NCBI RefSeq assembly: GCF_913063105.1
Contig: NZ_CAJXYQ010000018.1
Span: 40,590 to 104,589 of the forward strand
DNA: 64,000 nt
Reading direction: 5' to 3'
Origin: an uncultured Draconibacterium sp.
GTDB lineage: Bacteria; Bacteroidota; Bacteroidia; Bacteroidales; Prolixibacteraceae
Shown here: in pieces, positions 37,787-46,922 of the stretch
Layout of the letters: each line of letters begins with the position of its first letter
Position numbering within the stretch: position 1 is the first letter of the stretch
Made by a program: the position numbers and the translations under genes
The notes under the pieces: model-generated
Seen by the model: only the letters and a program-made list of their open reading frames with translations
Databases searched by the model: none
What the model was told of the DNA's origin: nothing

Positions 37787-37794
37787 TATTTTTG
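37787..37794 (+). promoter_or_regulatory. -7 box of mutS2
   Basis: TATTTTTG, a full match to TAnnTTTG. It shows that the TTG at 37792 cannot be the start codon and that ATG 37816 is. Confidence 0.6.
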
Positions 37795-37815
37795 CAGTTT
37801 ATTTTACAGAAAGCT

Positions 37816-40308
37816 ATGCAAAACATATACCCACACAATTTTGAGGTAAAAATCGGTTTCGACCGCATTCGCGAACTACTTAACAACAAGTGCATCAGCA
37901 CCATGGGAAGCGAATGGGTAGCGGAAATGCAATTTCAAACATCGCATGAAACCATTTTACAGCAATTAAACGAAGTAGATGAATTCTGCAGAATTGTTCG
38001 TGAATTCGACAGCTTCCCGGCAACACATTTTTATGATTTGCGTGATGCCCTGCAAAAAATTCGATTGGAGGGTCGTTTTCTCGAGCCCGCTGAGTTATTC
38101 GATTTAAAACGATCGCTGGAATCGGTACGTGCCATTGTAAATTTCTTTAATAAGCAAGACGAAGAGGTATTTCCCATTCTTAAACAAAAAACCTCGCAAG
38201 TTCAGGTTTTTCCTTATATCTATGATAAAATTGAAGTCATCATCAATAAGTTTGGTAAGATCAGAGACAATGCATCGCCGGAACTGTCGCAAATACGAAG
38301 AAGCATTTTAAACATGCAATCAAGCATGTCGAAAAGGCTTCATGCCATACTTAAGCAAGCCCAAAAAGATGGCTGGGTTGAAGATGATGCAGCAGTTTCA
38401 ATTCGCGACGGACGAGCTGTAATTCCGGTAGCAGCAGCCAATAAGCGCAAACTAAAAGGGATTGTTTACGACGAATCGGCAACAGGAAAAACATCGTATG
38501 TTGAGCCCAACGAGATTGTTGAAATGAACAATGAAATACGGGAACTGGAATATGCTGAACGACGGGAAATTATAAAAATACTTACCACCTTTGCCAACGA
38601 TATCCGTCCCTACCTCGATGAACTTTCATTTTCATACGATTTTTTGGGTGAAATTGATTTTATTCGAGCCAAAGCAATGCTGGCGGTAGAATTTGATGCA
38701 ATACGCCCCGAATTTAACCCCACCCCGGTTATTGAATGGTACCATGCCATTCATCCGCTACTTCTTAAAACCTTACAAAAAGAAAAACGGAAAATTGTTC
38801 CACTTGATATTAAATTGACCAACGAGCGTCATATTTTACTGATTTCCGGTCCCAATGCAGGCGGAAAATCTGTTTGTTTAAAAACTACCGGGCTACTGCA
38901 ATACATGCTGCAATGCGGACTACTTATTCCGGTTAACGAAGCCAGTAAAACAGGAGTTTTCAATCAAATTTTTATTGATATTGGCGATGAACAATCGCTG
39001 GAAAACGACCTGAGTACCTATAGCTCGCACCTAATGAATATGAAGCATTTTGTGCGCAATTGCAACGAACAAACACTGGTTTTAATTGATGAATTTGGAA
39101 CAGGAACCGAGCCTATGCTGGGTGGGGCTATTGCCGAATCTATTCTCGACAAACTTACTCAGATTCGCACCTTTGGAGTTATTACCACCCACTATACCAA
39201 CCTGAAACACTTTGCCTCTTCGGCAGATGGCATTATCAACGGTGCCATGCTTTATGATGCACAGAATATGAATCCACTTTTTAAACTGGATATTGGAAAA
39301 CCGGGCAGCTCCTTTGCATTTGAAATTGCCCGAAAAATTGGGCTCCCGGAAGATATTTTAGACAAAGCAACAGAAAAAGTTGGCAAAGACCACATTGATT
39401 TTGACCGAAACCTGCGACAGATTAACCGCGATAAACGATATTGGGAAACCAAACGCATGAAAATTCGCAAAGTGGAGAAAAAATTGGACGATACGGCTGT
39501 AACATACGAAACCGAGTTACAGGAGATTAAGAAACAACGCAAAGAAATTCTAAAAAAAGCGAAGGAAGAGGCCGATGCCTTGCTAAAAGGCGTGAATAAA
39601 CGAATTGAAAATACGATTCAGGAAATAAAAAAGGCGCAGGCCGATAAAGAAAAAACAAAACGTGCGCGTGCTCAATTGGGCGATTTGAAAAAAGACATTG
39701 ACCGCAAAGTTACGGGGAATGACACTCAAATTTCAAAAAAAATGGAACAACTTCAGCGCCGGGAAGAGCACCGAAATAAACGTAGGCCCGACGAGTTTAA
39801 AAAACCCGTATCAAAAGAAAAGCTGGAAAAAAGTATTGAAATGCGTCCCGGAGACAAGGTTCGCATTAAAGGTCAGGATACTATTGGCGACCTTATTGAG
39901 CTGAATGAGAAAAATGCAGTGGTGGCGTTTGGCCAGTTAATGACGACCATGCCTCGTAAAAATATTGAACGAATTAGTAATAACGAGGCCAAGAAACTCG
40001 ACAAAAACCGTGGTTCGCGAGCCTCGGTTCTTACTGAAAGTTTCTCGCAAAAACGATTATCATTTAAGCCCGAAATTGATATAAGAGGACAACGCGTAGA
40101 AGAAGCCATTGGTAAAATTACCGAATTTATTGATGAAGCCATTATGTTTGAAGTAAGCCAGTTGCGCATTCTTCATGGTAAAGGCCATGGTATTTTAAAA
40201 CAAAGTATTCGCGATTATTTGCGTTCGGAACCAATGGTACGCAATTATAAAGATGAGCATGTAGATTTTGGAGGTGCCGGAATTACGGTTGTTAATTTAG
40301 CGCTTTAA
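37816..40308 (+). CDS. mutS2: MutS2 with Smr domain
   Basis: 830 residues. Walker A SGPNAGGKSVCLKT is near residue 344, followed by STYSSHLMNMK, LIDEFGTGTEP and ITTHYTNLKH. A long coiled coil (about 530-670) follows, and an Smr nuclease domain at the C-terminus has DIRGQRVEEA and LHGKGHG. MutS2 limits homologous recombination and in some bacteria rescues collided ribosomes. The next gene starts 24 bases later. Confidence 0.95.
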   Translation: MQNIYPHNFEVKIGFDRIRELLNNKCISTMGSEWVAEMQFQTSHETILQQLNEVDEFCRIVREFDSFPATHFYDLRDALQKIRLEGRFLEPAELFDLKRSLESVRAIVNFFNKQDEEVFPILKQKTSQVQVFPYIYDKIEVIINKFGKIRDNASPELSQIRRSILNMQSSMSKRLHAILKQAQKDGWVEDDAAVSIRDGRAVIPVAAANKRKLKGIVYDESATGKTSYVEPNEIVEMNNEIRELEYAERREIIKILTTFANDIRPYLDELSFSYDFLGEIDFIRAKAMLAVEFDAIRPEFNPTPVIEWYHAIHPLLLKTLQKEKRKIVPLDIKLTNERHILLISGPNAGGKSVCLKTTGLLQYMLQCGLLIPVNEASKTGVFNQIFIDIGDEQSLENDLSTYSSHLMNMKHFVRNCNEQTLVLIDEFGTGTEPMLGGAIAESILDKLTQIRTFGVITTHYTNLKHFASSADGIINGAMLYDAQNMNPLFKLDIGKPGSSFAFEIARKIGLPEDILDKATEKVGKDHIDFDRNLRQINRDKRYWETKRMKIRKVEKKLDDTAVTYETELQEIKKQRKEILKKAKEEADALLKGVNKRIENTIQEIKKAQADKEKTKRARAQLGDLKKDIDRKVTGNDTQISKKMEQLQRREEHRNKRRPDEFKKPVSKEKLEKSIEMRPGDKVRIKGQDTIGDLIELNEKNAVVAFGQLMTTMPRKNIERISNNEAKKLDKNRGSRASVLTESFSQKRLSFKPEIDIRGQRVEEAIGKITEFIDEAIMFEVSQLRILHGKGHGILKQSIRDYLRSEPMVRNYKDEHVDFGGAGITVVNLAL

Positions 40309-40332
40309 AACACAACAGAACGCACAAAAACA

Positions 40333-41025
40333 ATGAAAACCAATTTTAAAGTAGTTGGCTTTGATGCTGATGACACCTTGTGGGTAAATGAAACGTTTTT
40401 CAGGGAGAACGAAAAGAAATTTTGCGAACTACTTTCGGATTTTTCAACTTCGGATGAAACCATGAAAGAATTATATGCCACCGAAATGAATAACCTTGAA
40501 GAATATGGTTATGGCACCAAAGGCTTTGTTTTATCTATGATTGAAACTGCCTTGAAAATTTCGGGCAATACCGTCCCTCAATCGATTATTGAACGGATTA
40601 TAGAATTGGGGAAATCACAAATCAATCAAAAAGTTGAACTTATTGATGGAATTGAAGATGTGCTGAACTATCTGCACCAAAAAGGTTACAAACTAATTAT
40701 TGCCACCAAGGGAGATTTGCTTGATCAGGAAAGAAAACTTAAAAAATCAAATCTGGAACATTTCTTCCATCATGTAGAGGTAATGAGCAATAAACAGCCC
40801 GATGATTACAAAAAATTACTTCTTCACCTCGACATTCTTCCTGAAGATTTTTTAATGATAGGAAATTCATACAAATCAGATATCGAACCGCTTCTTGAAT
40901 TAGGAGCTTACGGAATTCATGTTCCTTTCCATATTTTATGGGAACACGAAAAAACCACTGAAAAAGAAGAACATCCGAACTGGCTAAAAATTCAAAATAT
41001 TTCAGCCATTAAAAATATCCTGTAA
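40333..41025 (+). CDS. HAD-superfamily hydrolase
   Basis: 230 residues. Motif I is GFDADDTLW with nucleophile Asp, motif II near IIATKGD and motif IV LMIGNSYKSDIEPLLELGA. The cap is helical, as in phosphoglycolate phosphatase-like enzymes. Substrate unknown. Probably in the mutS2 transcript. Confidence 0.88.
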   Translation: MKTNFKVVGFDADDTLWVNETFFRENEKKFCELLSDFSTSDETMKELYATEMNNLEEYGYGTKGFVLSMIETALKISGNTVPQSIIERIIELGKSQINQKVELIDGIEDVLNYLHQKGYKLIIATKGDLLDQERKLKKSNLEHFFHHVEVMSNKQPDDYKKLLLHLDILPEDFLMIGNSYKSDIEPLLELGAYGIHVPFHILWEHEKTTEKEEHPNWLKIQNISAIKNIL

Positions 41026-41109
41026 ATTTTGAGGCTATAGAATTTTAAACCGGGAAGATAGGTTTAACAAAAGGAATACCTAATTTTACTCTTGCAAAAA
41101 CCAACTGCC

Positions 41110-42864
41110 ATGAGAAATTATCTATTCCTTCTTCTCGTTTCTTTTCTTCTATCCGCGTGCGTGCAAAAATCGTCTGTAAAGCCACCAAACGTAATTATAA
41201 TTTTAACCGACGACCAGGGTTGGGGCGATTTGAGCTGCAATGGAAACACAAATTTGCACACACCAAATATTGATAAACTGGCCACGAGAGGTATTACTTT
41301 CGAGCGCTTCAATGTTTGTCCGGTATGCTCGCCAACGCGCGCCGAAATACTCACGGGCCGCTATCATGTTCGCAGTGGTGTATGGAGCACCAGCACCGGT
41401 GGCGAACGTATCGACACTGACGAGACAACCATTGCCGAACTTTTTAAAGCTGCAGGATACGCTACGGCAGCCTATGGTAAATGGCACAATGGAATGCAAG
41501 CTCCCTATCATCCGAACTCGCGGGGATTTGATGATTTTTACGGGTTTTGCTCCGGACACTGGGGCAATTACCACAGCCCAATGCTGGAACATAATGGAGA
41601 AATTGTGCAGGGAAACGGATTTATTATTGACGACTTTACCAATCACGGACTTAATTTTATCGAACAAAATAAAAATAAACCCTTCTTTTTATTCCTGCCA
41701 TTTAACACACCACACTCGCCAATGCAAGTGCCCCAGGAATACTGGAACAGATTTAAAAACAAAAAACTGGAGCTTTTTTATCATAGTCCGGAAAAAGAAG
41801 CTGTCGATTTTACCCGGGCAGCACTGGCCATGTGTGAAAATATAGACTGGAATGTGGGTAGAATTACTGACAAACTGGAAGAACTGCAATTAACAGAAAA
41901 TACAATTGTTGTCTTTTTATCGGATAACGGCCCCAATGCCTGGCGGTGGAACGATGGCATGAAAGGGAAAAAAGGCTCGACAGACGAAGGAGGCGTACGT
42001 TCGCCAATGATAATTACCTGGGAAAGCAAATTAAAGGGCAACACGAACATCAACACCATAGCCGGTGGCATCGATCTTTTACCCACACTTATTGATTTGG
42101 CTAAAATTGAAACAATTCACACAAAACCACTTGATGGAGTCTCTCTAAAACCCTTGCTCTACAATGAAAATCCACAGTGGCCCAATCGCAACATTTTTAG
42201 CTATTGGAATGGGCAAACAAGCCTGCGAAATCAGCAATTCCGATTGGATGCCGACAATAAACTGTTCGATATGAAAAATGATCCCGGCCAAACACTGAAC
42301 GTGGCCGATTCATTCCCCGACACTCATAATCAACTTGTTACAGCAAAAAACAATTGGAATCTACAGGTTCTTTCCGAACTCGATGCAGACTCACCACGCC
42401 CCTTCCCCATTGGACACCCGAGTATGCCAATCACCCAACTTCCTGCACGCGATGGCATTGGGTATGGCAATATAACCCGATCAAACAAATACCCAAACAG
42501 CACCTATTTTACAAACTGGATAGCTACAACTGATAAAATTACTTTTGATACCGAAATTATTCGCAGCGGTAACTATGAAGTGGAATTGTTCTACACCTGC
42601 CCTCTGCAAGATGTTGGATCCACACTATTATTAAGCTGTGAACAATCAACACTCCAATTTCAAATTAATGAAGCATTTGAGTCTTCGCTGTTGAATAAAG
42701 ACGATATTTATCCGCGCATGGAAGGGTATGTTAAAGCGTTTCAACGCAAGAAAATAGGGAGTATTTATCTGGAGCAGGGAAGAAACAAATTAACCCTGCA
42801 CGCAACAGATATACCCGGCTCGCAGGTAATGGATTTTAGATTATTACTTTTCCGTAAGATTTAA
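41110..42864 (+). CDS. Sulfatase (family S1) lipoprotein
   Basis: 584 residues. Lipobox LSAC near residue 15. ILTDDQGWGDLSC gives the metal Asp pair, and Cys73 in CSPTRAEILTGR is the residue turned into formylglycine. DNGPNAW and GKKGSTDEGGVRSP follow. A beta-sandwich-like tail extends past residue 440. It probably removes sulfate from a glycan at the cell surface. A sulfatase maturase is needed in trans; none is in the window. Confidence 0.93.
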   Translation: MRNYLFLLLVSFLLSACVQKSSVKPPNVIIILTDDQGWGDLSCNGNTNLHTPNIDKLATRGITFERFNVCPVCSPTRAEILTGRYHVRSGVWSTSTGGERIDTDETTIAELFKAAGYATAAYGKWHNGMQAPYHPNSRGFDDFYGFCSGHWGNYHSPMLEHNGEIVQGNGFIIDDFTNHGLNFIEQNKNKPFFLFLPFNTPHSPMQVPQEYWNRFKNKKLELFYHSPEKEAVDFTRAALAMCENIDWNVGRITDKLEELQLTENTIVVFLSDNGPNAWRWNDGMKGKKGSTDEGGVRSPMIITWESKLKGNTNINTIAGGIDLLPTLIDLAKIETIHTKPLDGVSLKPLLYNENPQWPNRNIFSYWNGQTSLRNQQFRLDADNKLFDMKNDPGQTLNVADSFPDTHNQLVTAKNNWNLQVLSELDADSPRPFPIGHPSMPITQLPARDGIGYGNITRSNKYPNSTYFTNWIATTDKITFDTEIIRSGNYEVELFYTCPLQDVGSTLLLSCEQSTLQFQINEAFESSLLNKDDIYPRMEGYVKAFQRKKIGSIYLEQGRNKLTLHATDIPGSQVMDFRLLLFRKI

Positions 42865-42872
42865 ACTCATAT

Positions 42873-42903
42873 TTTGAACCAATTAGACCTTACGCTACTT
42901 TTA
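42873..42903 (+). promoter_or_regulatory. Promoter of the VOC gene
   Basis: TTTG (42873-42876), 19 bases, TACTTTTA (42896-42903), one base from the full -7 consensus. The ATG is 18 bases further. Confidence 0.65.
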
Positions 42904-42920
42904 TAAAAAACAGTTTAAAA

Positions 42921-43337
42921 ATGAAGAAAGTTACTGGTATTGGAGGCATCTTTTTCAAAACAAAAGATCCAGATAAAATGAAAGAATGGTATCAAAAAAA
43001 CCTGGGCTTGGTTACGAATGAGTACGGTTCTGTTTTTGAGTTTCGCAAATCGGAGAAACCCGACCAAAAGGCTTACTCAGTATGGAGTCCATTTAAAGAA
43101 GACACGACTTATTTCGAGCCTTCGGAAAAAGAATTTATGATCAACTACCGCGTAGAAAACATTGAACAACTGGTAGACAAATTACAAAAAGAAGGGGTAA
43201 TCATATGCGATACTATTGAAACTTTTGAATACGGCAAATTTGTTCATATACTCGATCCTGAAAACAATAAAATTGAGTTATGGGAGCCTGTAGATGAAGT
43301 TTTTCAATCGTTATACGAAGGAAAAACCACAAAATAG
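42921..43337 (+). CDS. VOC (glyoxalase/bleomycin-resistance) family protein
   Basis: 138 residues with two beta-alpha-beta-beta-beta units: KVTGIGGIFFKTKDPDKMKEWY at the start and EYGKFVHILDPENNKIELWEP near the end, whose Glu is a usual metal ligand. Function cannot be inferred. It has its own promoter-like sequence. Confidence 0.88.
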   Translation: MKKVTGIGGIFFKTKDPDKMKEWYQKNLGLVTNEYGSVFEFRKSEKPDQKAYSVWSPFKEDTTYFEPSEKEFMINYRVENIEQLVDKLQKEGVIICDTIETFEYGKFVHILDPENNKIELWEPVDEVFQSLYEGKTTK

Positions 43338-43364
43338 TATCTTGCACTAAAACAACCATCAACA

Positions 43365-45230
43365 ATGAAACTCAGTTTAATTTACATTTTAGGGCTGGTG
43401 TTTGGCATCACATTTCAAACCGTTGGCTCGGTAGCCAAAAACGATACCACCTATATTTTTCTAAAAGATTATGGATTGTATAAAACTAAAAAAAGAAATG
43501 CCATTAAATATTTTTACAAGGCACTTGATGATTTAAAGAATGATCAGCCAAAGGTGTTGGTATTTTCAACCGGAACCTATCATTTTTACCCCGATGGATG
43601 TATTAGAAAAGAATATTTTGAATCGAACACAAGCGATAAAAACCCCAAAGTTTGTGCTTTTCATTTTGAAGATATTAAAAACCTGGTAATTGATGGTAGA
43701 GGAAGTCAGCTAATTTTTCACGAAGAAATGCAGCCATTTACCTTTAACAACTGCCAGAATATTACGCTAAAAAATGTGAGCATTGATTGGGACCAACCAT
43801 TAATAGCACAGGCCGAGGTTTTGCGAATAAACGAACATTATATGGATATTGGCTTAAATCCCAAAGAATCGCCGTACACCTTACGCGAGGGCAAATTGTT
43901 CTTTTATGGTAGCAACAAACAGGAAAATGCATGGACGCGAACCATGGAGTTTGACCGAAAGGGCAGGTATATTGTTCCACAAACGGGAGACGAGGGATGT
44001 TTGGGGGAAAACTGGCAAGACTATCACGCCGAGCCAACCATGCCCGGAATTTTAAGATTACATTATAACTTTAAACGAAAACCCCAGGTTGGAAACTTTC
44101 TTGTTTTGCGCCATGCAGCACGCACACATTCCGGAGTTTTTATTAACGAATCATCAAACATTACCATTCAAAACTTGCGACTTTACCATGCTACTGGTCT
44201 GGGTATTTTGGCTCAATACAGTAAAAACCTCACTTTTAACCGTTACCAGGCCATTCCAAACAGAGCCAAAGGACGCTATTTTGGCGGAGGCGATGATGGA
44301 CTGCAGGTATCTAACTGTTCCGGAGAAATTGTTGTAAACAGCTGCACTTTCCAAGGCTTAATGGACGATCCGATTAATGTGCATGGCACTAGTGTTCAGA
44401 TTCAGGAAATAGTTTCAAAAAACGAGGTAAAATGCAGATTTATGCACCACCAAAGTGTCGGATTAAACTGGGCACGTAGAGGCGACAAAATAAGCCTGAT
44501 TGAAAACAATACAATGACCTTGCTGGGAGTAAATAGCACAAAAGCTTTCAAACCCCTTGACAACGAAACTTTTATTCTTGAGTTGGAGAATGAGCTTCCG
44601 TTAAGTGTAAATCCTGGCGATGCTCTGGAAAACTTAACCTGGACTCCCAATCTAACGGTTACCAATAATAACTTCAAAAATTGCAGGGCTCGCGGACTTC
44701 TTGTTTCTACTCCGGGAAAAGTACTGATTGAGAACAATACATTCGAATCAAGTGGCAGTGCCATTCTTATTGCCGGTGATGCCAACCAATGGTTTGAAAC
44801 AGGTGCCGTAACTGATGTACTCATTAAAAATAATACCTTCACATCATTGTGTAATACAAGTTCATACCAATTTTGCGAGGGCATTATTTCCATCTATCCC
44901 ATTATTCCATCTATTGGTGAAAAAAGTAAGAGATTTCATCAAAACATACGAATTGAGCACAACCACTTTCACCCATTTGATTACCCAATTCTTTATGCCT
45001 TATCTGTTGAAGGATTATCTTTTAGCAACAACACCATAACCCGAAGTTATGATTTTGAACCTTATCACAACAGGCACTACACTTTCACTTTCGAGTATTG
45101 TAAACAGATTAAATTGATTAACAACCAGTTTTCTGAAGATCTGTTAGGGAAAAATATGCTTTTGAAAAAAACGCCCATTTCTGAATTAAACACTGATACT
45201 ACAAGGGCTTTCAGTATTGAAACGTATTGA
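43365..45230 (+). CDS. GH110-type alpha-1,3-galactosidase, right-handed beta-helix
   Basis: 621 residues with a short signal peptide. The protein is a long beta-helix with many Asn ladders (NCQNITLKNVSIDW, NNNFKNCRARGLLVS). The acidic cluster GGGDDGLQVSNC and QGLMDDPINVHGTSVQI near residue 325-347 resembles the active centre of GH110 enzymes, which remove terminal alpha-1,3-galactose such as the blood group B sugar. Family assignment is by recognised motif, not by alignment. Strand and spacing suggest it is a separate unit from the VOC gene, 27 bases before it. Confidence 0.8.
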   Translation: MKLSLIYILGLVFGITFQTVGSVAKNDTTYIFLKDYGLYKTKKRNAIKYFYKALDDLKNDQPKVLVFSTGTYHFYPDGCIRKEYFESNTSDKNPKVCAFHFEDIKNLVIDGRGSQLIFHEEMQPFTFNNCQNITLKNVSIDWDQPLIAQAEVLRINEHYMDIGLNPKESPYTLREGKLFFYGSNKQENAWTRTMEFDRKGRYIVPQTGDEGCLGENWQDYHAEPTMPGILRLHYNFKRKPQVGNFLVLRHAARTHSGVFINESSNITIQNLRLYHATGLGILAQYSKNLTFNRYQAIPNRAKGRYFGGGDDGLQVSNCSGEIVVNSCTFQGLMDDPINVHGTSVQIQEIVSKNEVKCRFMHHQSVGLNWARRGDKISLIENNTMTLLGVNSTKAFKPLDNETFILELENELPLSVNPGDALENLTWTPNLTVTNNNFKNCRARGLLVSTPGKVLIENNTFESSGSAILIAGDANQWFETGAVTDVLIKNNTFTSLCNTSSYQFCEGIISIYPIIPSIGEKSKRFHQNIRIEHNHFHPFDYPILYALSVEGLSFSNNTITRSYDFEPYHNRHYTFTFEYCKQIKLINNQFSEDLLGKNMLLKKTPISELNTDTTRAFSIETY

Positions 45231-45430
45231 TTTCTTATAAGCAACCTCATAAAAACTGATAACATTCGTTAAATAAACGGAATCTATTCTAGGCACTGCA
45301 ACATTCTCTAATATTGTTGTACTTTTACATAAGGACGCTAGATCAAAAGAATATTAAAATACTGTTGGTGATCCATAGTTGTATGGTTCTACTTTTTCAG
45401 TACGCTTTTTTGAAGTGGTTTGTAAAACTT

Positions 45431-45460
45431 AAAACCGTTCATGTTGATGAACGGTTTTTT
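45431..45460 (+). terminator. Strong terminator 200 bases after the GH110 gene
   Basis: AAAACCGTTCAT (45431-45442), loop GTTG, ATGAACGGTTTT (45447-45458), then more T. It could end the GH110 mRNA or a short RNA that starts after a -7-like TACTTTTA box at 45320-45327. Confidence 0.85.
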
Positions 45461-45553
45461 TATACTGTTAATCCCGGAGTTCTTGTTGTGAGATCAAAAT
45501 TCACTTAAATTGAAAATTTATTTTACATAATACTTAAGTGTAAAAAAGAAGAA

Positions 45554-45644
45554 AGGGTAGAACTAAAGGACGCTTTTTAATGATGATTGATAATTTACAA
45601 ACCCTTTAATACAGAACCAATCAAATTAGAAGTCGTTCTACCCT
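45554..45644. repeat. Inverted repeat enclosing 71 bases
   Basis: AGGGTAGAAC (45554-45563) and GTTCTACCCT (45635-45644) are exact inverse copies. No flanking target duplication is seen, so a MITE is not supported. A long-range RNA stem is possible. Confidence 0.55.
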
Positions 45645-45973
45645 GTTATACAAACCCTATATTTTATTTTCCTAATTTGTACTTCTTAAAGCAACCATCA
45701 GGCCAAAAACTCTTAACAACTGTATAACAATAACTTAACCATGCCAAAAACAAAACAAACTGTCTCTATTTGGGACATTTTTCTCATATAGAACCAGTCT
45801 TGCCAAAATAGATTAACACTTTGCTAAATGATATTGACTAATTTGAAGCTATTTCTAATTAAAAAACCTGGCTCTCATCACCAGCAAAGCACAGCTATTT
45901 TGTTTGGTCTCCTTTATAGGTTATGACAAAAGGCAATTTGTTTTTAACCAGCAGGTCCATTTGCATATGTCGC

Positions 45974-46028
45974 CTGTTAGGTTTCACATAAAAAAATTCC
46001 TGGCGTTTTATTTATTTAAACCTAACAG
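45974..46028. repeat. Inverted repeat enclosing 33 bases
   Basis: CTGTTAGGTTT (45974-45984) and AAACCTAACAG (46018-46028) are exact inverse copies; the AT-rich inner part can extend the stem. Confidence 0.6.
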
Positions 46029-46139
46029 TACATGAAACTCATTTTCACTCAACGTTTTTTACATATTTCTGGATATATACAGATTTAGCATAGATGCATG
46101 CATTGCCGGTTGCATCTCCATAAATGAAGGTTCTGGGAA

Positions 46140-46312
46140 AAATAAAAGGCAACTCAACAGTTGCCTTAAATTATATTCTTACGTTCTTGTAAGATGTAAA
46201 AGAATTGTGCCAAATTTATTCGTATTTAAGGTTCAGTTGAAAGGGCAGTTCATCAACCGCCCTTTCTATAAATGTTAACCCCCAAACACACGATAGATCT
46301 GAACGATCTATC
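46140..46312 (-). ncRNA. Candidate small RNA, copy 1
   Basis: On the minus strand a full -7 box TATTTTTG (46318-46325) lies five bases before a hairpin, GATAGATC-TGAAC-GATCTATC (46292-46312). A 21-base segment (46271-46291) identical to copy 2 follows, then a second hairpin (46239-46264). That second hairpin has no T tail, so the end is put at the next hairpin, 46146-46167, which has one. Confidence 0.45.
46146..46167 (-). terminator. Terminator-like hairpin after small RNA copy 1
   Basis: AAGGCAACT (46146-46154), four-base loop, AGTTGCCTT (46159-46167). On the minus strand a T-rich tail follows, and the loop is GTTG as in copy 2. Confidence 0.6.
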
Positions 46313-46494
46313 ATTATCAAAAATACAAATTCAAAACTTAAAAACCTTTAAAGGCCAATACAATTCAGCCATTTTCAGCAAATCACTTAGACAGCCTAAG
46401 CAATTACACCAGCAGATTTAAGCCAATTATCTTAATCCGAAAGCAAAGAAACATATTGGGCAAAATATTACAACAGATAGTTTTGTTAGAGGGA

Positions 46495-46571
46495 TAAAAA
46501 GAAAGGGCAGTTCAACAACTGCCCTTATTAATGTTAACCCCCAAACACACAATAGGCCTGAACGACCTATC
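46495..46571 (-). ncRNA. Candidate small RNA, copy 2
   Basis: On the minus strand TTTG (46605-46608), 20 bases and TTAATTTG (46577-46584) form a promoter one base from consensus. Five bases later begins hairpin A (46552-46571, loop TGAAC in + orientation), then the conserved 21-base linker (46530-46550), then hairpin B, AAGGGCAGTT-4-AACTGCCCTT (46503-46526), with a TTTCTTTTT tail acting as terminator. Length about 75 bases. Confidence 0.55.
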
Positions 46572-46862
46572 ACCAGCAAATTAAATAATTCTTTTTTATA
46601 TAAACAAATAAATATATGCATTTAAGCATATTTTAGGTAAATTACTGATAGTGCAACCCGTATTTTATATCAGGCTAAGAACAAGTATCAATGTCTTATC
46701 AAATTATTCAAGCAATGACAAGACACAATACCCGGGAAATATTCAACTGAATTTCAACTCATTATTAAATCAATTATTTTTTTTTTGAAAATAAAATATT
46801 GTTCTATTTAATGATAAAATAGTAAATGTGTAAAACTCTAGCCCTATTTGAATAAATACAAA

Positions 46863-46886
46863 AACCCGGCAAAAAATCTCCGGGTT
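46863..46886 (-). terminator. Terminator of the TonB/TPR gene
   Basis: AACCCGG (46863-46869) and CCGGGTT (46880-46886) around ten bases, with a T run on the minus strand. Confidence 0.8.
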
Positions 46887-46922
46887 CATTGTTCTTTAAA
46901 CTGAAGCTATTTGAATAATCGG

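Larger units (their letters stand above)
45231..46922. other. 1.7-kb gene-free region rich in hairpins
   Basis: No convincing protein gene. Short open frames cross hairpins and have no family features. The region holds a strong terminator (45431-45460), two long-range inverted repeats (45554-45644 and 45974-46028), a small-RNA-like pair (46140-46312 and 46495-46571) and the terminator of the TonB/TPR gene (46863-46886). It marks the boundary between rightward and leftward genes. Confidence 0.75.

Noticed and set aside
45314..45508. 64-residue open frame after the GH110 gene
   Set aside because: It starts with TTG and runs through the strong terminator hairpin at 45431-45458, so it is not a plausible gene.
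45554..45644. MITE or insertion sequence remnant
   Set aside because: The inverted arms are perfect, but no target duplication or transposase trace is seen at the edges.
46427..46621. 64-residue minus-strand open frame
   Set aside because: It overlaps the small RNA hairpins and its promoter; the coding look comes from hydrophobic AT-rich triplets.
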